NCBI GenBank assembly: GCA_016931225.1
Contig: JAFGFE010000012.1
Location: 1-64,000, forward strand
Source of the DNA: Candidatus Zymogenaceae bacterium
Lineage (GTDB): Bacteria; Desulfobacterota; Zymogenia; Zymogenales; Zymogenaceae
Direction: 5' to 3'
DNA length: 64,000 nucleotides
Shown here: piece by piece, positions 35,073-43,939 of the stretch
How the letters are laid out: each line of letters starts with the position of its first letter
Position numbering within the stretch: the stretch's first letter is position 1
Position numbers and translations under genes: made by a program
The notes under the pieces: generated by a model
What the model saw: only the letters and a program-made list of their open reading frames with translations
Database searches by the model: none
Told to the model about the DNA's origin: nothing

Positions 35073-37415
35073 TCACCGAAGCTCCACGGTGGTCACCCCG
35101 GCGTTTGCCTCCACATGCCTGACGTCGCTGACGTGCATGTGTTCCTTCACATGTTCCCTGATGGCTTTTTTGAGTCGGCCGGTGCCGATGCCGTGTATGA
35201 TGTCTATCTGGTTCATGCCGGAGAGCAGCGCGTTGTCGATGGCCTTATCCACCACCGGGATGGCCTCCTCCACGCGCATGCCGATGATATTCACCTCCGT
35301 CACCGGATCGGACGTCACGTCGTAATGGGCCGCGCCCCGGCGCCGGGGGGTTTTCAGGGATCTGACCAGCTGATGAACGTCGACGATGACCTTCCTTCCG
35401 TCCATATCCACCTCGGCCCTGTCGTCCGTGATGCTCAAGACTTTTCCGACGGTGGAGAGTCCCCTGAGGGTGACATCGTCCCCCTGTGTGATGTTTAAAT
35501 CGTCGGATCGCGGTGTTTCCGTCCGCGGTACCGACTCGAGAAGTTCCCGCTTCGTATGATAAAACTCGTTATGGACCTCGCCCTTTTTGACCGCGGCCGA
35601 GTCCATTTTACTGAAAAGCTCCCTGAATCGCTCCTCGTACCCGTGTACGGTTTGAGAAAGTTTCTCGGAAAATGAGTCGAGAATGTCGGTTCGTGAGCGG
35701 TCGAGGACCTCGAAGAGCTCCCGGGATTTTTTCTCCAGCGTTTCCAGTTGATGTTTGATGGCGCTCAGCGTCTCCCGTTCCTTCAGGACCTGCAGGCGCT
35801 CCTGCTCGATATCAGCGATCAGATCGCCCAGGCGCTTGCCTTCTTCCGTCAAAAGCCCCAGGGCTGTGTTGATCACGTCTGTGGGCATGCCCAGACCCTG
35901 GGCCACCAGGATGGCGTTACTCCCGGCGGGCGAGCCGTAGTGGAGCCGATACAGGGGACTGTGGGTGATTTCGTCAAACACAACCGACACGTTGACGGCA
36001 TCCTCCCGATTCAGGGCATACGCCTTCACTGAGTTTAGATGCGTTGTAACGAGAGTCGTTGCATCTTTTTTACTTAAATATTCCAGGGACGCCAGGGCCA
36101 GGGCGCCTCCCTGCTCCGGATCGGTCCCCGACATGATCTCGTCGAGAAGCACAAGAGAGCCCTTTCCCGCCCGGTTGAGGATGTCGTTGAGCCTGAGGAG
36201 CTTGGCGGAAAAGGTGGAGAGCTTCCCCTCGATGTCCTGCTCGTCGCCGATATCCGCGTATATGGATTGAAACACGACGGCCTTACTTCCCTCCGCCACC
36301 GGAATGGGGATGCCGGTCATGAACATCAGGGAAAGAAGCCCCAGGGTTTTCAGTGCCGCGGTCTTGCCGCCGGTGTTTGCGCCGGAGAGGATGACGGTGC
36401 GGATGGCACCACTGATGGATATATCGATGGGGACCACGGTGTCGCTGTTGAATCGATGCCGTATCCCCTCCCGGCCGCTGTGGGCCAGAAGCGGATGCCT
36501 GGCCGACTGAAAAAGAACGCTGCCGTCGTCCGATATTTCCGGGGCGATCCCCCCGAGGGCCCGCCCCATTTCCGCCCGGGCCAGCATGCCGTCGACGATC
36601 GCCGCGTGCCGCTGGTTTTCCCTGATGTCGTATACAAAATCCGCGATTTCACCGGAAAGGCGCTTGAGCACCTTGATCTCTTCGTCGGCCTCTTCCTTGA
36701 TGAGAAACGACAGCTCGTTGTTGTCCTCCATGATGTCCAGCGGTTCGACGAAGAAAGTCGCGCCGCTCTGGGACCTATCGTGTATGATGCCGGGAATTTT
36801 CCCCTTGGACTCCGCCTTGACGGGGATAACGAAGCGACCGTTCCTGGTGGTGATAATGTCGTCCTGGAGGACGCCTGTGGACGATGCGGAGCCGATGAGG
36901 GCGTTCAAAATTCTCTGGAGCTTGTCCCGTTTTTGACGAATCCCCTTTCGTGTCTCCCTGAGACGGTTGCTTGCGGTATCGAGGATTTCCCCCCGGTTTC
37001 CGATGGACTCCTCGATTCTTTTTTCGAGATCGGGGGTTGTCACGATCGGCTCCGCAGTGCTCCAGGCCAGGGGGTAGTTTTCGGAGAGCTTCTTCAGAAA
37101 GGACGATATCCGCCGGTAGGCCGCCAGGTTGGAGAGGACATCCAGGATTTCATGGGACGACAGATACGCCCCCTCCACCGAGAGCTGATCGAGAAGATGC
37201 CCGATATCGCTGACGCCGCCCATTGGAACATTTCCCTCGACCGATGTCAGCTCCTGAAACTCCGAAACCGTTTTCAGGAGCCTGGAGAGGTCGATCGAAT
37301 CCGTGAGGGGCTCACAATTGAGACACAGCTCCGTACCCGGACCGGTGGCGGCGAAATCCGAAAGGATCATCTTTATTTTCGGGTATTCGAGTACCTCTTT
37401 TGTGCGTTCGTCCAT
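35073..37415 (-). CDS. mutS2: Endonuclease MutS2
   Basis: A 780-aa MutS paralogue involved in suppressing recombination or in rescue of collided ribosomes, depending on species. It has no mismatch-recognition domain. It has a lever/clamp region, the ATPase P-loop ILSGANTGGKTAALKTLG and a DEIMSGTDPEQGGALALA Walker B/signature, then a long coiled coil (about 520-630). The C-terminal Smr nuclease domain has EVNIIGMRVEEAIPVVDKAI and the DIIHGIGTGRLKKAI motif. The start at 37415 (family-like MDERTKEVLEYPKI) is preferred to the open frame at 37469. It sits between yqeY and dnaG, unlike the commonest order. Confidence 0.95.
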   Translation of the reverse strand: MDERTKEVLEYPKIKMILSDFAATGPGTELCLNCEPLTDSIDLSRLLKTVSEFQELTSVEGNVPMGGVSDIGHLLDQLSVEGAYLSSHEILDVLSNLAAYRRISSFLKKLSENYPLAWSTAEPIVTTPDLEKRIEESIGNRGEILDTASNRLRETRKGIRQKRDKLQRILNALIGSASSTGVLQDDIITTRNGRFVIPVKAESKGKIPGIIHDRSQSGATFFVEPLDIMEDNNELSFLIKEEADEEIKVLKRLSGEIADFVYDIRENQRHAAIVDGMLARAEMGRALGGIAPEISDDGSVLFQSARHPLLAHSGREGIRHRFNSDTVVPIDISISGAIRTVILSGANTGGKTAALKTLGLLSLMFMTGIPIPVAEGSKAVVFQSIYADIGDEQDIEGKLSTFSAKLLRLNDILNRAGKGSLVLLDEIMSGTDPEQGGALALASLEYLSKKDATTLVTTHLNSVKAYALNREDAVNVSVVFDEITHSPLYRLHYGSPAGSNAILVAQGLGMPTDVINTALGLLTEEGKRLGDLIADIEQERLQVLKERETLSAIKHQLETLEKKSRELFEVLDRSRTDILDSFSEKLSQTVHGYEERFRELFSKMDSAAVKKGEVHNEFYHTKRELLESVPRTETPRSDDLNITQGDDVTLRGLSTVGKVLSITDDRAEVDMDGRKVIVDVHQLVRSLKTPRRRGAAHYDVTSDPVTEVNIIGMRVEEAIPVVDKAIDNALLSGMNQIDIIHGIGTGRLKKAIREHVKEHMHVSDVRHVEANAGVTTVELR

Positions 37416-37520
37416 AGTGGTACACCGAACCGTGGAGATACGGATAAAAGCAACACCGCCCGTTCGCATCCTTACGGACGGGATTCAAAACGTACATGCA
37501 TATCAACCGGGAAGAGGGGA

Positions 37521-37970
37521 CTACAGGCCGGCCAGCTTTTCCTTGACCTTCTGGCTGACGGTTTTCCCGTCGGCCCGGCCGGTGACGTGGGGCATCAGGG
37601 CCTTCATGACCGCCCCCATGTCTTTGGGGCCCGCGGCGCCGGTTTCACTGACGGCGTTGTCGACAAGCGTATCCAGCTCTTCGGGAGTAAGCTGATCGGG
37701 GAGATATGCCTCCAGAATTTTCAGCTCCGTTTGCTCTTTGTCGGCAAGTTCGTCTCGACCGGCCTTCTTGTATTCCTCAATGGCCTCCTTTCGGGCCTTA
37801 ACCTGTGAATTGACCGCCTGGAGAAGCTCCTGATCGGTCAACTCCCCTTTTTTCTCCACCTCACGGTTCTTTATGACCGTCTTGAGCATGCGTATGGTGT
37901 TCATTCGAATTGAGTCGCGGCTTTTTTGGGCTTCCTTGAGATCTGTATCAAGCTGTTCTTTGAGGGACAT
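37521..37970 (-). CDS. yqeY: GatB/YqeY-domain protein
   Basis: A 149-aa stand-alone YqeY-domain protein related to the tail of the GatB amidotransferase subunit, which contacts tRNA. It has the typical start MSLKEQLDTDLKEAQKSRDS, the middle EEYKKAGRDELADKEQ and ILEAYLPDQLTPEEL, and the end of the family GRADGKTVSQKVKEKL. GGGAGG precedes the ATG. First gene of the minus-strand replication/transcription operon; rpsU, which often precedes it, is absent. Confidence 0.95.
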   Translation of the reverse strand: MSLKEQLDTDLKEAQKSRDSIRMNTIRMLKTVIKNREVEKKGELTDQELLQAVNSQVKARKEAIEEYKKAGRDELADKEQTELKILEAYLPDQLTPEELDTLVDNAVSETGAAGPKDMGAVMKALMPHVTGRADGKTVSQKVKEKLAGL

Positions 37971-38014
37971 GGCGGCCTCCCAGTGGTGAGGTAATGTGCA
38001 AGATAAACTTATAA

Positions 38015-38042
38015 ATTATACCGTTATATATCAATATGTCAA
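38015..38042 (-). promoter_or_regulatory. Consensus sigma-70 promoter of the yqeY-mutS2-dnaG-rpoD operon
   Basis: Minus strand: TTGACA (38042-38037), a 16-base spacer and TATAAT (38020-38015); both hexamers match the consensus exactly. Transcription would start near 38008, giving a leader of about 38 nt. Confidence 0.85.
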
Positions 38043-38051
38043 CTATTTAAT

Positions 38052-38081
38052 TTGACAAATGAAGTCGGGCTGTATTAGTAT
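38052..38081 (+). promoter_or_regulatory. Sigma-70 promoter for the pfkB-queD-folE2 operon
   Basis: TTGACA (38052-38057), an 18-base spacer and TAGTAT (38076-38081), about 78 bases before the GTG at 38160. Its -35 box lies only nine bases from the -35 box of the divergent promoter. Confidence 0.65.
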
Positions 38082-38159
38082 GATTTCGTCGCGCTGTGTT
38101 AAGATAAACGAAACCATGGATGGGATACGTCACAGACGACATGGAAGGAAGTGGATCCG

Positions 38160-39095
38160 GTGTCTATGATATATACCGTAACGCTGAACCCCGCCCTCGA
38201 CCGGGCGCTTGAGGTGGACGAGCTGGTCCCGGACGACGCAAACCGCATCCGGCATGAGCACAGCTACGCCGGGGGCAAGGGGATCGATGCGTCGCGGGTC
38301 GTCAAGGTGCTGGGGGGAGAGAGCGTGGCCCTCGGTTTTATGGGGGGATTCCACGGCATGGAGCTGGAACAGCGGCTGTTGCGCCAGGGTGTGCGGTGCG
38401 ATTTTGTGGAGACCAGGGGCGAAACCCGAACGAATATCCTGATATTCGAAAAAAACAAGAAGACCCACACGTCGCTGAACGCCTCGGGCCAGAGGGTCAA
38501 CGAGGTGGAGATCGGGGAACTTCTGGACAAGATTCGACAGGTGGAGGACCCCGGTTATTTCATCGTGTCCGGGAGCGTGCCGGAGGGCGTGCCCGTTGAT
38601 ATATACGCACAAATCGTCGCCATCGCCCGGGAGCGGGGCTCCCTGGTGGCCCTGGATGCCGACGGCGAGGTGATGCGTCGGGGGGTCGACGCGCATCCCG
38701 ACTTTATTAAGCCGAACATGCACGAACTGGGGCGCCTGGTGGATCGGCGGCTTTCGTCCGTCGAGGACGCCCTCGGAGCGGCACAGATCGTTCAGGGGTG
38801 GGGGGTCAAGACGATTCTCGTCTCCATGGGGGAGAGCGGGGCGCTTCTTATCTCGGACGGGGTGCGGCTTCTCGGGATTCCACCCCGGGTAGAGGTGGAC
38901 AGTACCGTGGGGTCGGGCGATTCGTTCCTGGCGGGATTCGTCCTGGCCCATTCCCGGGGGGAGGCGGGTGAGTCGTGCCTTCGCCTTGCAGTGGCGGCGG
39001 GGGCGGCGGCGGCCATGACGCCGGGGACGGAGCTGGCTCGAAAAGAAGATGTGGAGGCCATTCTTCCCCGGGTGACCATCGAGAATGTGAAGTGA
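38160..39095 (+). CDS. PfkB-family sugar kinase, 1-phosphofructokinase-like
   Basis: A 311-aa ribokinase-fold kinase of the 1-phosphofructokinase / tagatose-6-phosphate kinase branch. The N-terminus MIYTVTLNPALDRALEVDEL and SYAGGKGIDASRVVKVLGG are the family substrate-binding motifs, and DSTVGSGDSFLAGFVLA holds the anion hole and catalytic Asp. Three in-frame starts exist: GTG 38151, GTG 38160 and ATG 38166. AAGGA at 38145-38149 fits 38160 best. The phosphate acceptor is uncertain. No PTS gene is adjacent, so fructose-1-phosphate as substrate is not assured. It is followed 13 bases later by queD. Confidence 0.85.
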   Translation: MSMIYTVTLNPALDRALEVDELVPDDANRIRHEHSYAGGKGIDASRVVKVLGGESVALGFMGGFHGMELEQRLLRQGVRCDFVETRGETRTNILIFEKNKKTHTSLNASGQRVNEVEIGELLDKIRQVEDPGYFIVSGSVPEGVPVDIYAQIVAIARERGSLVALDADGEVMRRGVDAHPDFIKPNMHELGRLVDRRLSSVEDALGAAQIVQGWGVKTILVSMGESGALLISDGVRLLGIPPRVEVDSTVGSGDSFLAGFVLAHSRGEAGESCLRLAVAAGAAAAMTPGTELARKEDVEAILPRVTIENVK

Positions 39096-39108
39096 TGGGG
39101 GGGACGAC

Positions 39109-39480
39109 ATGTATGAAGTATCCGTAAAAGATCATTTCTCTGCGGCCCACCAACTCACCGAGGTGGGAGGCGGCTGTGAAAAGCTTCACGGCCATAATTT
39201 CACCGTGGAGGTGTTTGTCCGATCCGAAACCCTCACCGATGGAGGGACGGTCATCGATTTTCGAGTCCTTAAAACGGTCCTCGCGGAGGTCCTGACTATC
39301 CTGGACCACACATTTCTCAACGACCTGGATGCCTTTCAGAACATCGGCCCCTCATCGGAGCGATTGGCCCGATTTATACACGGGGAGTTATCCACCCGCC
39401 TGGCCGGCAAGGGTCATCCCACACCCTTTCGGGTGGATGTGTGGGAATCGGAAAACTCCCGGGCGTCGTATATGGAATAG
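39109..39480 (+). CDS. queD: 6-carboxy-5,6,7,8-tetrahydropterin synthase (QueD)
   Basis: A 123-aa enzyme of the QueD/PTPS family. It converts dihydroneopterin triphosphate to 6-carboxytetrahydropterin on the path to preQ0 and queuosine. Zinc His residues are in HFSAAHQL (His14) and KLHGHNF (His27, His29), with catalytic Cys23 just before. The second catalytic pair is in LDHTFLND, and a Glu lies in VWESENSRASY. Its position next to folE2, which makes its substrate, supports this role over biopterin synthesis. queC and queE are not nearby. Confidence 0.92.
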   Translation: MYEVSVKDHFSAAHQLTEVGGGCEKLHGHNFTVEVFVRSETLTDGGTVIDFRVLKTVLAEVLTILDHTFLNDLDAFQNIGPSSERLARFIHGELSTRLAGKGHPTPFRVDVWESENSRASYME

Positions 39481-39483
39481 ACC

Positions 39484-40269
39484 ATGAAGGATGTTCAGAA
39501 TCAGCAGGGACCGTATCACCTCGACATCGACAAGGTGGGCGTTCGGGATATCAGCTATCCCATCGTGGTTCTGGACAAGGCCAGGGGCACCCAGCATACC
39601 GTCGCTACGTGCAATATGTTCGTGAATCTCCCCCGGCGTTTTAAGGGCACCCACATGAGCCGGTTCATCGAGATTCTGAACGAATATCGGGAGAAAATCG
39701 ACGTCAGGTACGTCAATGAGATCCTTCATAAAATGAAGGAGCGCCTGAGCGCCCAGTCCGCCCATATTGATATCACGTTTCCCTATTTCATAGAAAAGAT
39801 GGCGCCGGTCTCCAATGAGCTTGGGTTGATGGAATATACCTGCAGCTATCACGGATACAGCGGCGAGGATGACGAGTTCATCGTCGGCATTCGGGTCCCG
39901 GTGACGACATTGTGCCCCTGTTCCCGGGAAATCGCGGACGTCGGCGCCCACAACCAGCGGGGCTACGTCCACGTGCGCCTTTTGTACGAAAAGTTCTTCT
40001 GGATCGAGGACATCATAACACTGATCGAGGGATCGGCAAGCGCCGGGGTGTATTCCCTGCTCAAACGGGTGGACGAGAAGCACCTGACGGAGCTGGCCTA
40101 CCGGAACCCGATGTTCGTGGAGGACGTGGTTCGAAAGACCGCCGACGGATTGATGGAGCTTGGGCTGTTTCGGTGGTTTTCGGTGTCGGCGGAGAATATC
40201 GAGAGTATTCACAACCACAGCGCCTATGCGTATCTGGAATGGGGAGAGCCACCCGAAGTGTGTAGATGA
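39484..40269 (+). CDS. folE2: GTP cyclohydrolase FolE2
   Basis: A 261-aa type IB GTP cyclohydrolase, which makes 7,8-dihydroneopterin triphosphate from GTP for folate and 7-deazaguanine synthesis. It is a family distinct from FolE and works with metals other than zinc. Diagnostic segments are VGVRDISYPIVV near the start, VTTLCPCSREIADVGAHNQRG with the metal Cys, and the C-terminal SVSAENIESIHNHSAYA. Three bases separate it from queD. Its stop overlaps the start of the next gene by four bases (ATGA), indicating translational coupling. Confidence 0.95.
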   Translation: MKDVQNQQGPYHLDIDKVGVRDISYPIVVLDKARGTQHTVATCNMFVNLPRRFKGTHMSRFIEILNEYREKIDVRYVNEILHKMKERLSAQSAHIDITFPYFIEKMAPVSNELGLMEYTCSYHGYSGEDDEFIVGIRVPVTTLCPCSREIADVGAHNQRGYVHVRLLYEKFFWIEDIITLIEGSASAGVYSLLKRVDEKHLTELAYRNPMFVEDVVRKTADGLMELGLFRWFSVSAENIESIHNHSAYAYLEWGEPPEVCR

Positions 40270-40879
40270 TGCGGGCGGATGACGTCCGATCGGGACGTTA
40301 TAGAAAGGCCGCATACAGGAAGGAAATTATCGTAATAGATGATCTGACCGGGGAGAAGAAAGAGGGTTTCGACTTCGCCTATCTGGGGGATGTGCCCCGG
40401 AAGGAGGAGGTGGTGGGCGATCGATACAAGCCCCCCGGCTTCGGCCTGGCGGCCCAGCTCTTTTCAGCCACCGCCAAGGTCGTCATGGAAAAGCTGGGGC
40501 GGGAGGAGGGAAGAAGGTGCTGAAGGAGGCGATAGAACGCTTCGGCTTCAAGCGGGGGCGGCGCATCGCCGAAAATGTGAAAGGACTGGGACTTCCCCTG
40601 ACGTTCAAGAACCGGCGGATTTGCTCCGACTTGGACTCCTCGAAAAACCTCCAGCCGATCCCGGACATCCAGGACGACGACCTGGTGGTAAAGGTGAGTC
40701 ACTGCACCTTCTACAACGCGGAGAAAACCTGGGGTCTGGGGGAATACGCCCATATCTACTGCAAGTACGTCGATTACAAGATACTGGAGGGATACAGCCA
40801 GGACGTAAAGATGGAGCTTTTTCAGCGACAGACCACAGGAGAGGATTTCTGCCTCTTTCGCTATCGGATGAAGGAATAG
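40266..40879 (+). pseudogene. ATC-hydrolase-like gene split by a -1 frameshift
   Basis: Two overlapping frames look like one gene: 40266-40523 (85 aa) and 40517-40879 (120 aa from GTG). The first ends MEKLGREEGRRC; adding one base (or a -1 slip) at about 40515-40518 gives LGREEGRRVLKEAIERFGFK, joining the frames without loss. The fused product of about 204 aa then has the layout of L-2-amino-thiazoline-4-carboxylic acid hydrolase-like proteins (PF14196). Its tail has Cys residues in VSHCTFYN and YIYCKYVDY and ends TTGEDFCLFRY. It could be a sequencing error, decay, or two coupled genes, each with a fair ribosome-binding site. Confidence 0.6.
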
Positions 40880-40914
40880 CGGATAGAGACGATATGTATA
40901 TAGGGAGATATATC

Positions 40915-41634
40915 ATGAAATATCGCATTTTATCATACGTTGTTCTTATCGGCCTGTTACTGTTTCCCGTTGCGGCCGGTGCCGAGACCGCCGATGAGTG
41001 GGTCGCCCGAGGGATTGAGCACTACTATGCCCAAGAGTATGACGAGGCGATTGAATGTTTCACAGCAGCCATAGAAATCGATCCGACGAATGCAATCGCC
41101 CATAACGGTTTGGGGGTCTCCCACAAGTCGTTGGGTCGGTATGACGAGGCGATCTCGGACTTCACCAGATCCATTGAGCTTGATCCAGAATACGCAAAAC
41201 CGTACTACAACCGGGGGGACGCCTACGATCTGCTGGAACGATATGACGAGGCGATCTCGGACTTCACGAGGGTCTATGAGATCGATCCCGACAAGGCGTA
41301 TGGCGTCAACAGCAGGGGGTGGATATATTACGAAATGGGCGATTATGACCGGGCCCTGGAGGACGTTACCGTTGCCCTCGGCCTCGAGCCGGATGATCCA
41401 TCGTCCCTCGACACCCGTGCGAATATCTACCGCGAGCTGGGGAGATACGACGAGGCGCTGGCGGACATAAATCGGGCGATTGAGCTGATGCCGGACTATT
41501 CCTGGGCGTACTACACCCGGGGCCTGATTTACCGGGAAATGGGGGAGGAAGAAAAGGCGCGGGCCGATATGATAAAGGCGTATGATATGGGCGAAGAAGA
41601 GGCGTATGACGCCCTGGAAGATATGGGGGAGTAG
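40915..41634 (+). CDS. Exported TPR-repeat protein
   Basis: A 239-aa protein: a signal peptide (residues 1-23, cleavage after AAGA) and then about six tetratricopeptide repeats, several almost identical (RYDEAISDFTRSIELDPEY and RYDEAISDFTRVYEIDPDK). It is probably a periplasmic scaffold for protein contacts; no enzyme domain. GGGAG sits eight bases before ATG 40915; the same frame is open far upstream across the ATC-hydrolase-like gene but is not coding there. It is similar in style to the TPR protein at 7988 and ends at a bidirectional terminator. Confidence 0.82.
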   Translation: MKYRILSYVVLIGLLLFPVAAGAETADEWVARGIEHYYAQEYDEAIECFTAAIEIDPTNAIAHNGLGVSHKSLGRYDEAISDFTRSIELDPEYAKPYYNRGDAYDLLERYDEAISDFTRVYEIDPDKAYGVNSRGWIYYEMGDYDRALEDVTVALGLEPDDPSSLDTRANIYRELGRYDEALADINRAIELMPDYSWAYYTRGLIYREMGEEEKARADMIKAYDMGEEEAYDALEDMGE

Positions 41635-41674
41635 TTCCGGAGGATCGGGCGGTGTCGCCACAGGAATAAATGTG

Positions 41675-41708
41675 AAGGCCGGCATGATGCCGGCCTTTAT
41701 TATATTTA
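41675..41708. terminator. Bidirectional terminator between TPR and HEAT-repeat genes
   Basis: An 11-bp inverted repeat (AAGGCCGGCAT and its complement, 41675-41697, centred on one G) with an AT-rich T tract after it on the plus strand. Confidence 0.75.
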
Positions 41709-41741
41709 GGAGCGGAGTAACAAAATCCTGGAAATGACCGG

Positions 41742-43895
41742 TCAATCCGCCTCAATCACCTCGAGAGCATGATCGATGGCCGCCAGGACATTTTTCTTAT
41801 ACCTGTTTCGAGGATCCGACTGGGCTTCCGTGAGAGCCTCGAAAGCCCGGGGATCGCCGATCATCCCCAGTGCGGAAGCCGCGGCCGCTCGAACTTCTCT
41901 CCTTCCGTCCTTTAACGCATCGATAAGAGCCTCAACCGCCCGGGGATCGCCGATCTCCCCAAGAGATATGGCCGCGGTATCTCTGATATACCAGTATTCA
42001 TCATCCAGGGCCGTGATGAGCGATTCCACGGCCCGGGGATCACCGATCTTTCCCAGGGCTTCGGTTGCAAACATTCGAACATGTCTACCATCATATTCAT
42101 CCCTCGATACCTTGATAAGCGAATCTACGGCCCGGGGATCGCCGAGTTCACCCAGAGTTATGGCTGCAGTCTCTCGATCACTGGTACGACTATTTTTATC
42201 TTCGAACAGGGCAATGATTGGTTCGACGGCCTGGGGATCTCCGGTTTTTCCCAGCGCTTCGATGGCATCTTCACAAAATGCCCCCCGTTTTTCTTTCTGC
42301 AATAGCTCGATGAGCGGCTCGACCGCCCGGGGATCGCCCAGAAATCCGAGGGCGACCAGTTCCCAGAATTTTTCATCTTTATCTAAATCCTCCTTCAGGA
42401 TATCAATTGATGCCGGGTCGCCGATTTCCCCCAGGGCTCGAGCCGCAGAAATCCGAATCCAAACATCATCATTCTTCAGCGTCTCAATGAGAGGCTTCGC
42501 GGCCCTGGCGTCGCCGATCTTCCCCAGCGCCCAGGCTGCAGTGTATCGGACACCAACTTCTTTATCATCCTGCAACAACATCATCAGCGGCTCGACCGCC
42601 CGGGGATCGCCGAGCTTTCCCAGGGCCTCGGCGGATTTCTCTCGAACATACATATCTTCATCACGTAACGTCTCTATAAGCGGCTCGACCGCTCCCGGCT
42701 CACCGATGTTTCCCAGTACCCAGGCCGCAGTATCTCTCACATCCGGACTTCCATCCTTTAATGCGCCGATGAGTGCTTCGGCGGCCCTGGGATCATCGTT
42801 TTTCATCAGGGCTATAACCGCACCGGAGCGCACATATGCATCTTTATCCTCCAGCGCACCGATGAGCAGGTCCACGACCCGGGGATCGTCGATCTTTCCT
42901 AAAGCCCAGGTCGTATACTGACGAATATCCGGTACATTATCCTGCAGCATCTCAACGAGCGGATTGATGGCCCGGGGATCACCGATTTTACCCAGGGCTT
43001 CGATTGCGTATATTCTTACGTCAATATCTTTATCCTGCAACGTCTCGATGAGCGGCTCGACCGCGAGAGGATCGCCGATTTCGCCAAGGGCGATGGACGC
43101 CGCCAATCGCACCAATCCCACTTCATCTTTTAACGCCTCGATGAGATGCTCCACGGCAAGAGAACTGCCGATGCCACCCAGAGTAATGGCGGCGGCCTCT
43201 CTGATATAGTCGTTACGATCTGCAAGCGCGACGGTAAGGGGCATGATTGCAGGATCGCTTATATGTATCAGTTCATGAGATACGGTTTCTCTTACGGTGG
43301 CATGCGGATCATCCAAAGCCCACAAGAGAACACAGAAGGGTTCACGTGACATGGAATCATTGACGTATTCTGACACCTCGGTTCCGGGCTTGGTGAGATT
43401 GAAACTGGGACCTCTGAGCATTGATATTAGCGCTTCTATCGCCCGGGGATCGCCGAGCTTTCCCAGGGCTTTCGCGGCGGCCTTTCGAACTTCGACAGTC
43501 TCATCCTGTAACAGCTCTATGATGGGCTCCGTGGCCCTGGAGTCGCCGATTTTCCCCAGGGCTAATACGGCAGTGCGTCTAATATTATCATTGTCATCCT
43601 GTAACATCAGGATGAGCGGGTCCACGGCCCGGGGATCGCCGATCTCTCCCAGGGCCCAGACTGCATACATACGAACGTCATCATTCTTATCTTCCAGCGC
43701 ACAGATGAGCGGTTCTGTGGCAAGAGGATCGCCCAATTCCCCCAATGTCCGAGTCGCTTCGATTCTTTTCTGTGGATTCATGCTGTCAAGCATTCGGATG
43801 GCGTTGTCATCCGTCACGTCCAGCTCGCACGAGGAGATGAACACTGCCGTGCATATGAGAATCACCGTGACGGTAACAATGCATTTCTTTTTCAT
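41742..43895 (-). CDS. HEAT-repeat (PBS-lyase type) lipoprotein
   Basis: A 717-aa protein. A lipoprotein signal peptide with lipobox ISSC (Cys near residue 23) anchors it in a membrane. The rest is about 21 HEAT/PBS-lyase-like repeats of about 31 residues with the consensus DxxVRxxAAxALGxIGDPRAVEPLIxxL. One irregular stretch (about residues 170-205, with EVSEYVNDSMSREPF) breaks the array near the N-terminus. Such solenoids bind proteins; no enzymatic residue set is seen. ATG 43895 follows AGGAG; the frame is open to 43928. Partner unknown. Confidence 0.85.
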   Translation of the reverse strand: MKKKCIVTVTVILICTAVFISSCELDVTDDNAIRMLDSMNPQKRIEATRTLGELGDPLATEPLICALEDKNDDVRMYAVWALGEIGDPRAVDPLILMLQDDNDNIRRTAVLALGKIGDSRATEPIIELLQDETVEVRKAAAKALGKLGDPRAIEALISMLRGPSFNLTKPGTEVSEYVNDSMSREPFCVLLWALDDPHATVRETVSHELIHISDPAIMPLTVALADRNDYIREAAAITLGGIGSSLAVEHLIEALKDEVGLVRLAASIALGEIGDPLAVEPLIETLQDKDIDVRIYAIEALGKIGDPRAINPLVEMLQDNVPDIRQYTTWALGKIDDPRVVDLLIGALEDKDAYVRSGAVIALMKNDDPRAAEALIGALKDGSPDVRDTAAWVLGNIGEPGAVEPLIETLRDEDMYVREKSAEALGKLGDPRAVEPLMMLLQDDKEVGVRYTAAWALGKIGDARAAKPLIETLKNDDVWIRISAARALGEIGDPASIDILKEDLDKDEKFWELVALGFLGDPRAVEPLIELLQKEKRGAFCEDAIEALGKTGDPQAVEPIIALFEDKNSRTSDRETAAITLGELGDPRAVDSLIKVSRDEYDGRHVRMFATEALGKIGDPRAVESLITALDDEYWYIRDTAAISLGEIGDPRAVEALIDALKDGRREVRAAAASALGMIGDPRAFEALTEAQSDPRNRYKKNVLAAIDHALEVIEAD

Positions 43896-43939
43896 GATGT
43901 GCTCCTGATTGAAAAAATTGGCACTCATCCTGTTGAAAG

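Noticed and set aside
33990-37808. Two long plus-strand frames (502 and 513 aa)
   Set aside because: They lie antisense to dnaG and mutS2/yqeY, which have clear domains.
41742-43895. Periodic repeats that could be mistaken for a CRISPR array
   Set aside because: The period of about 93 bases follows codons and encodes HEAT repeats; the units are diverged and have no spacers.
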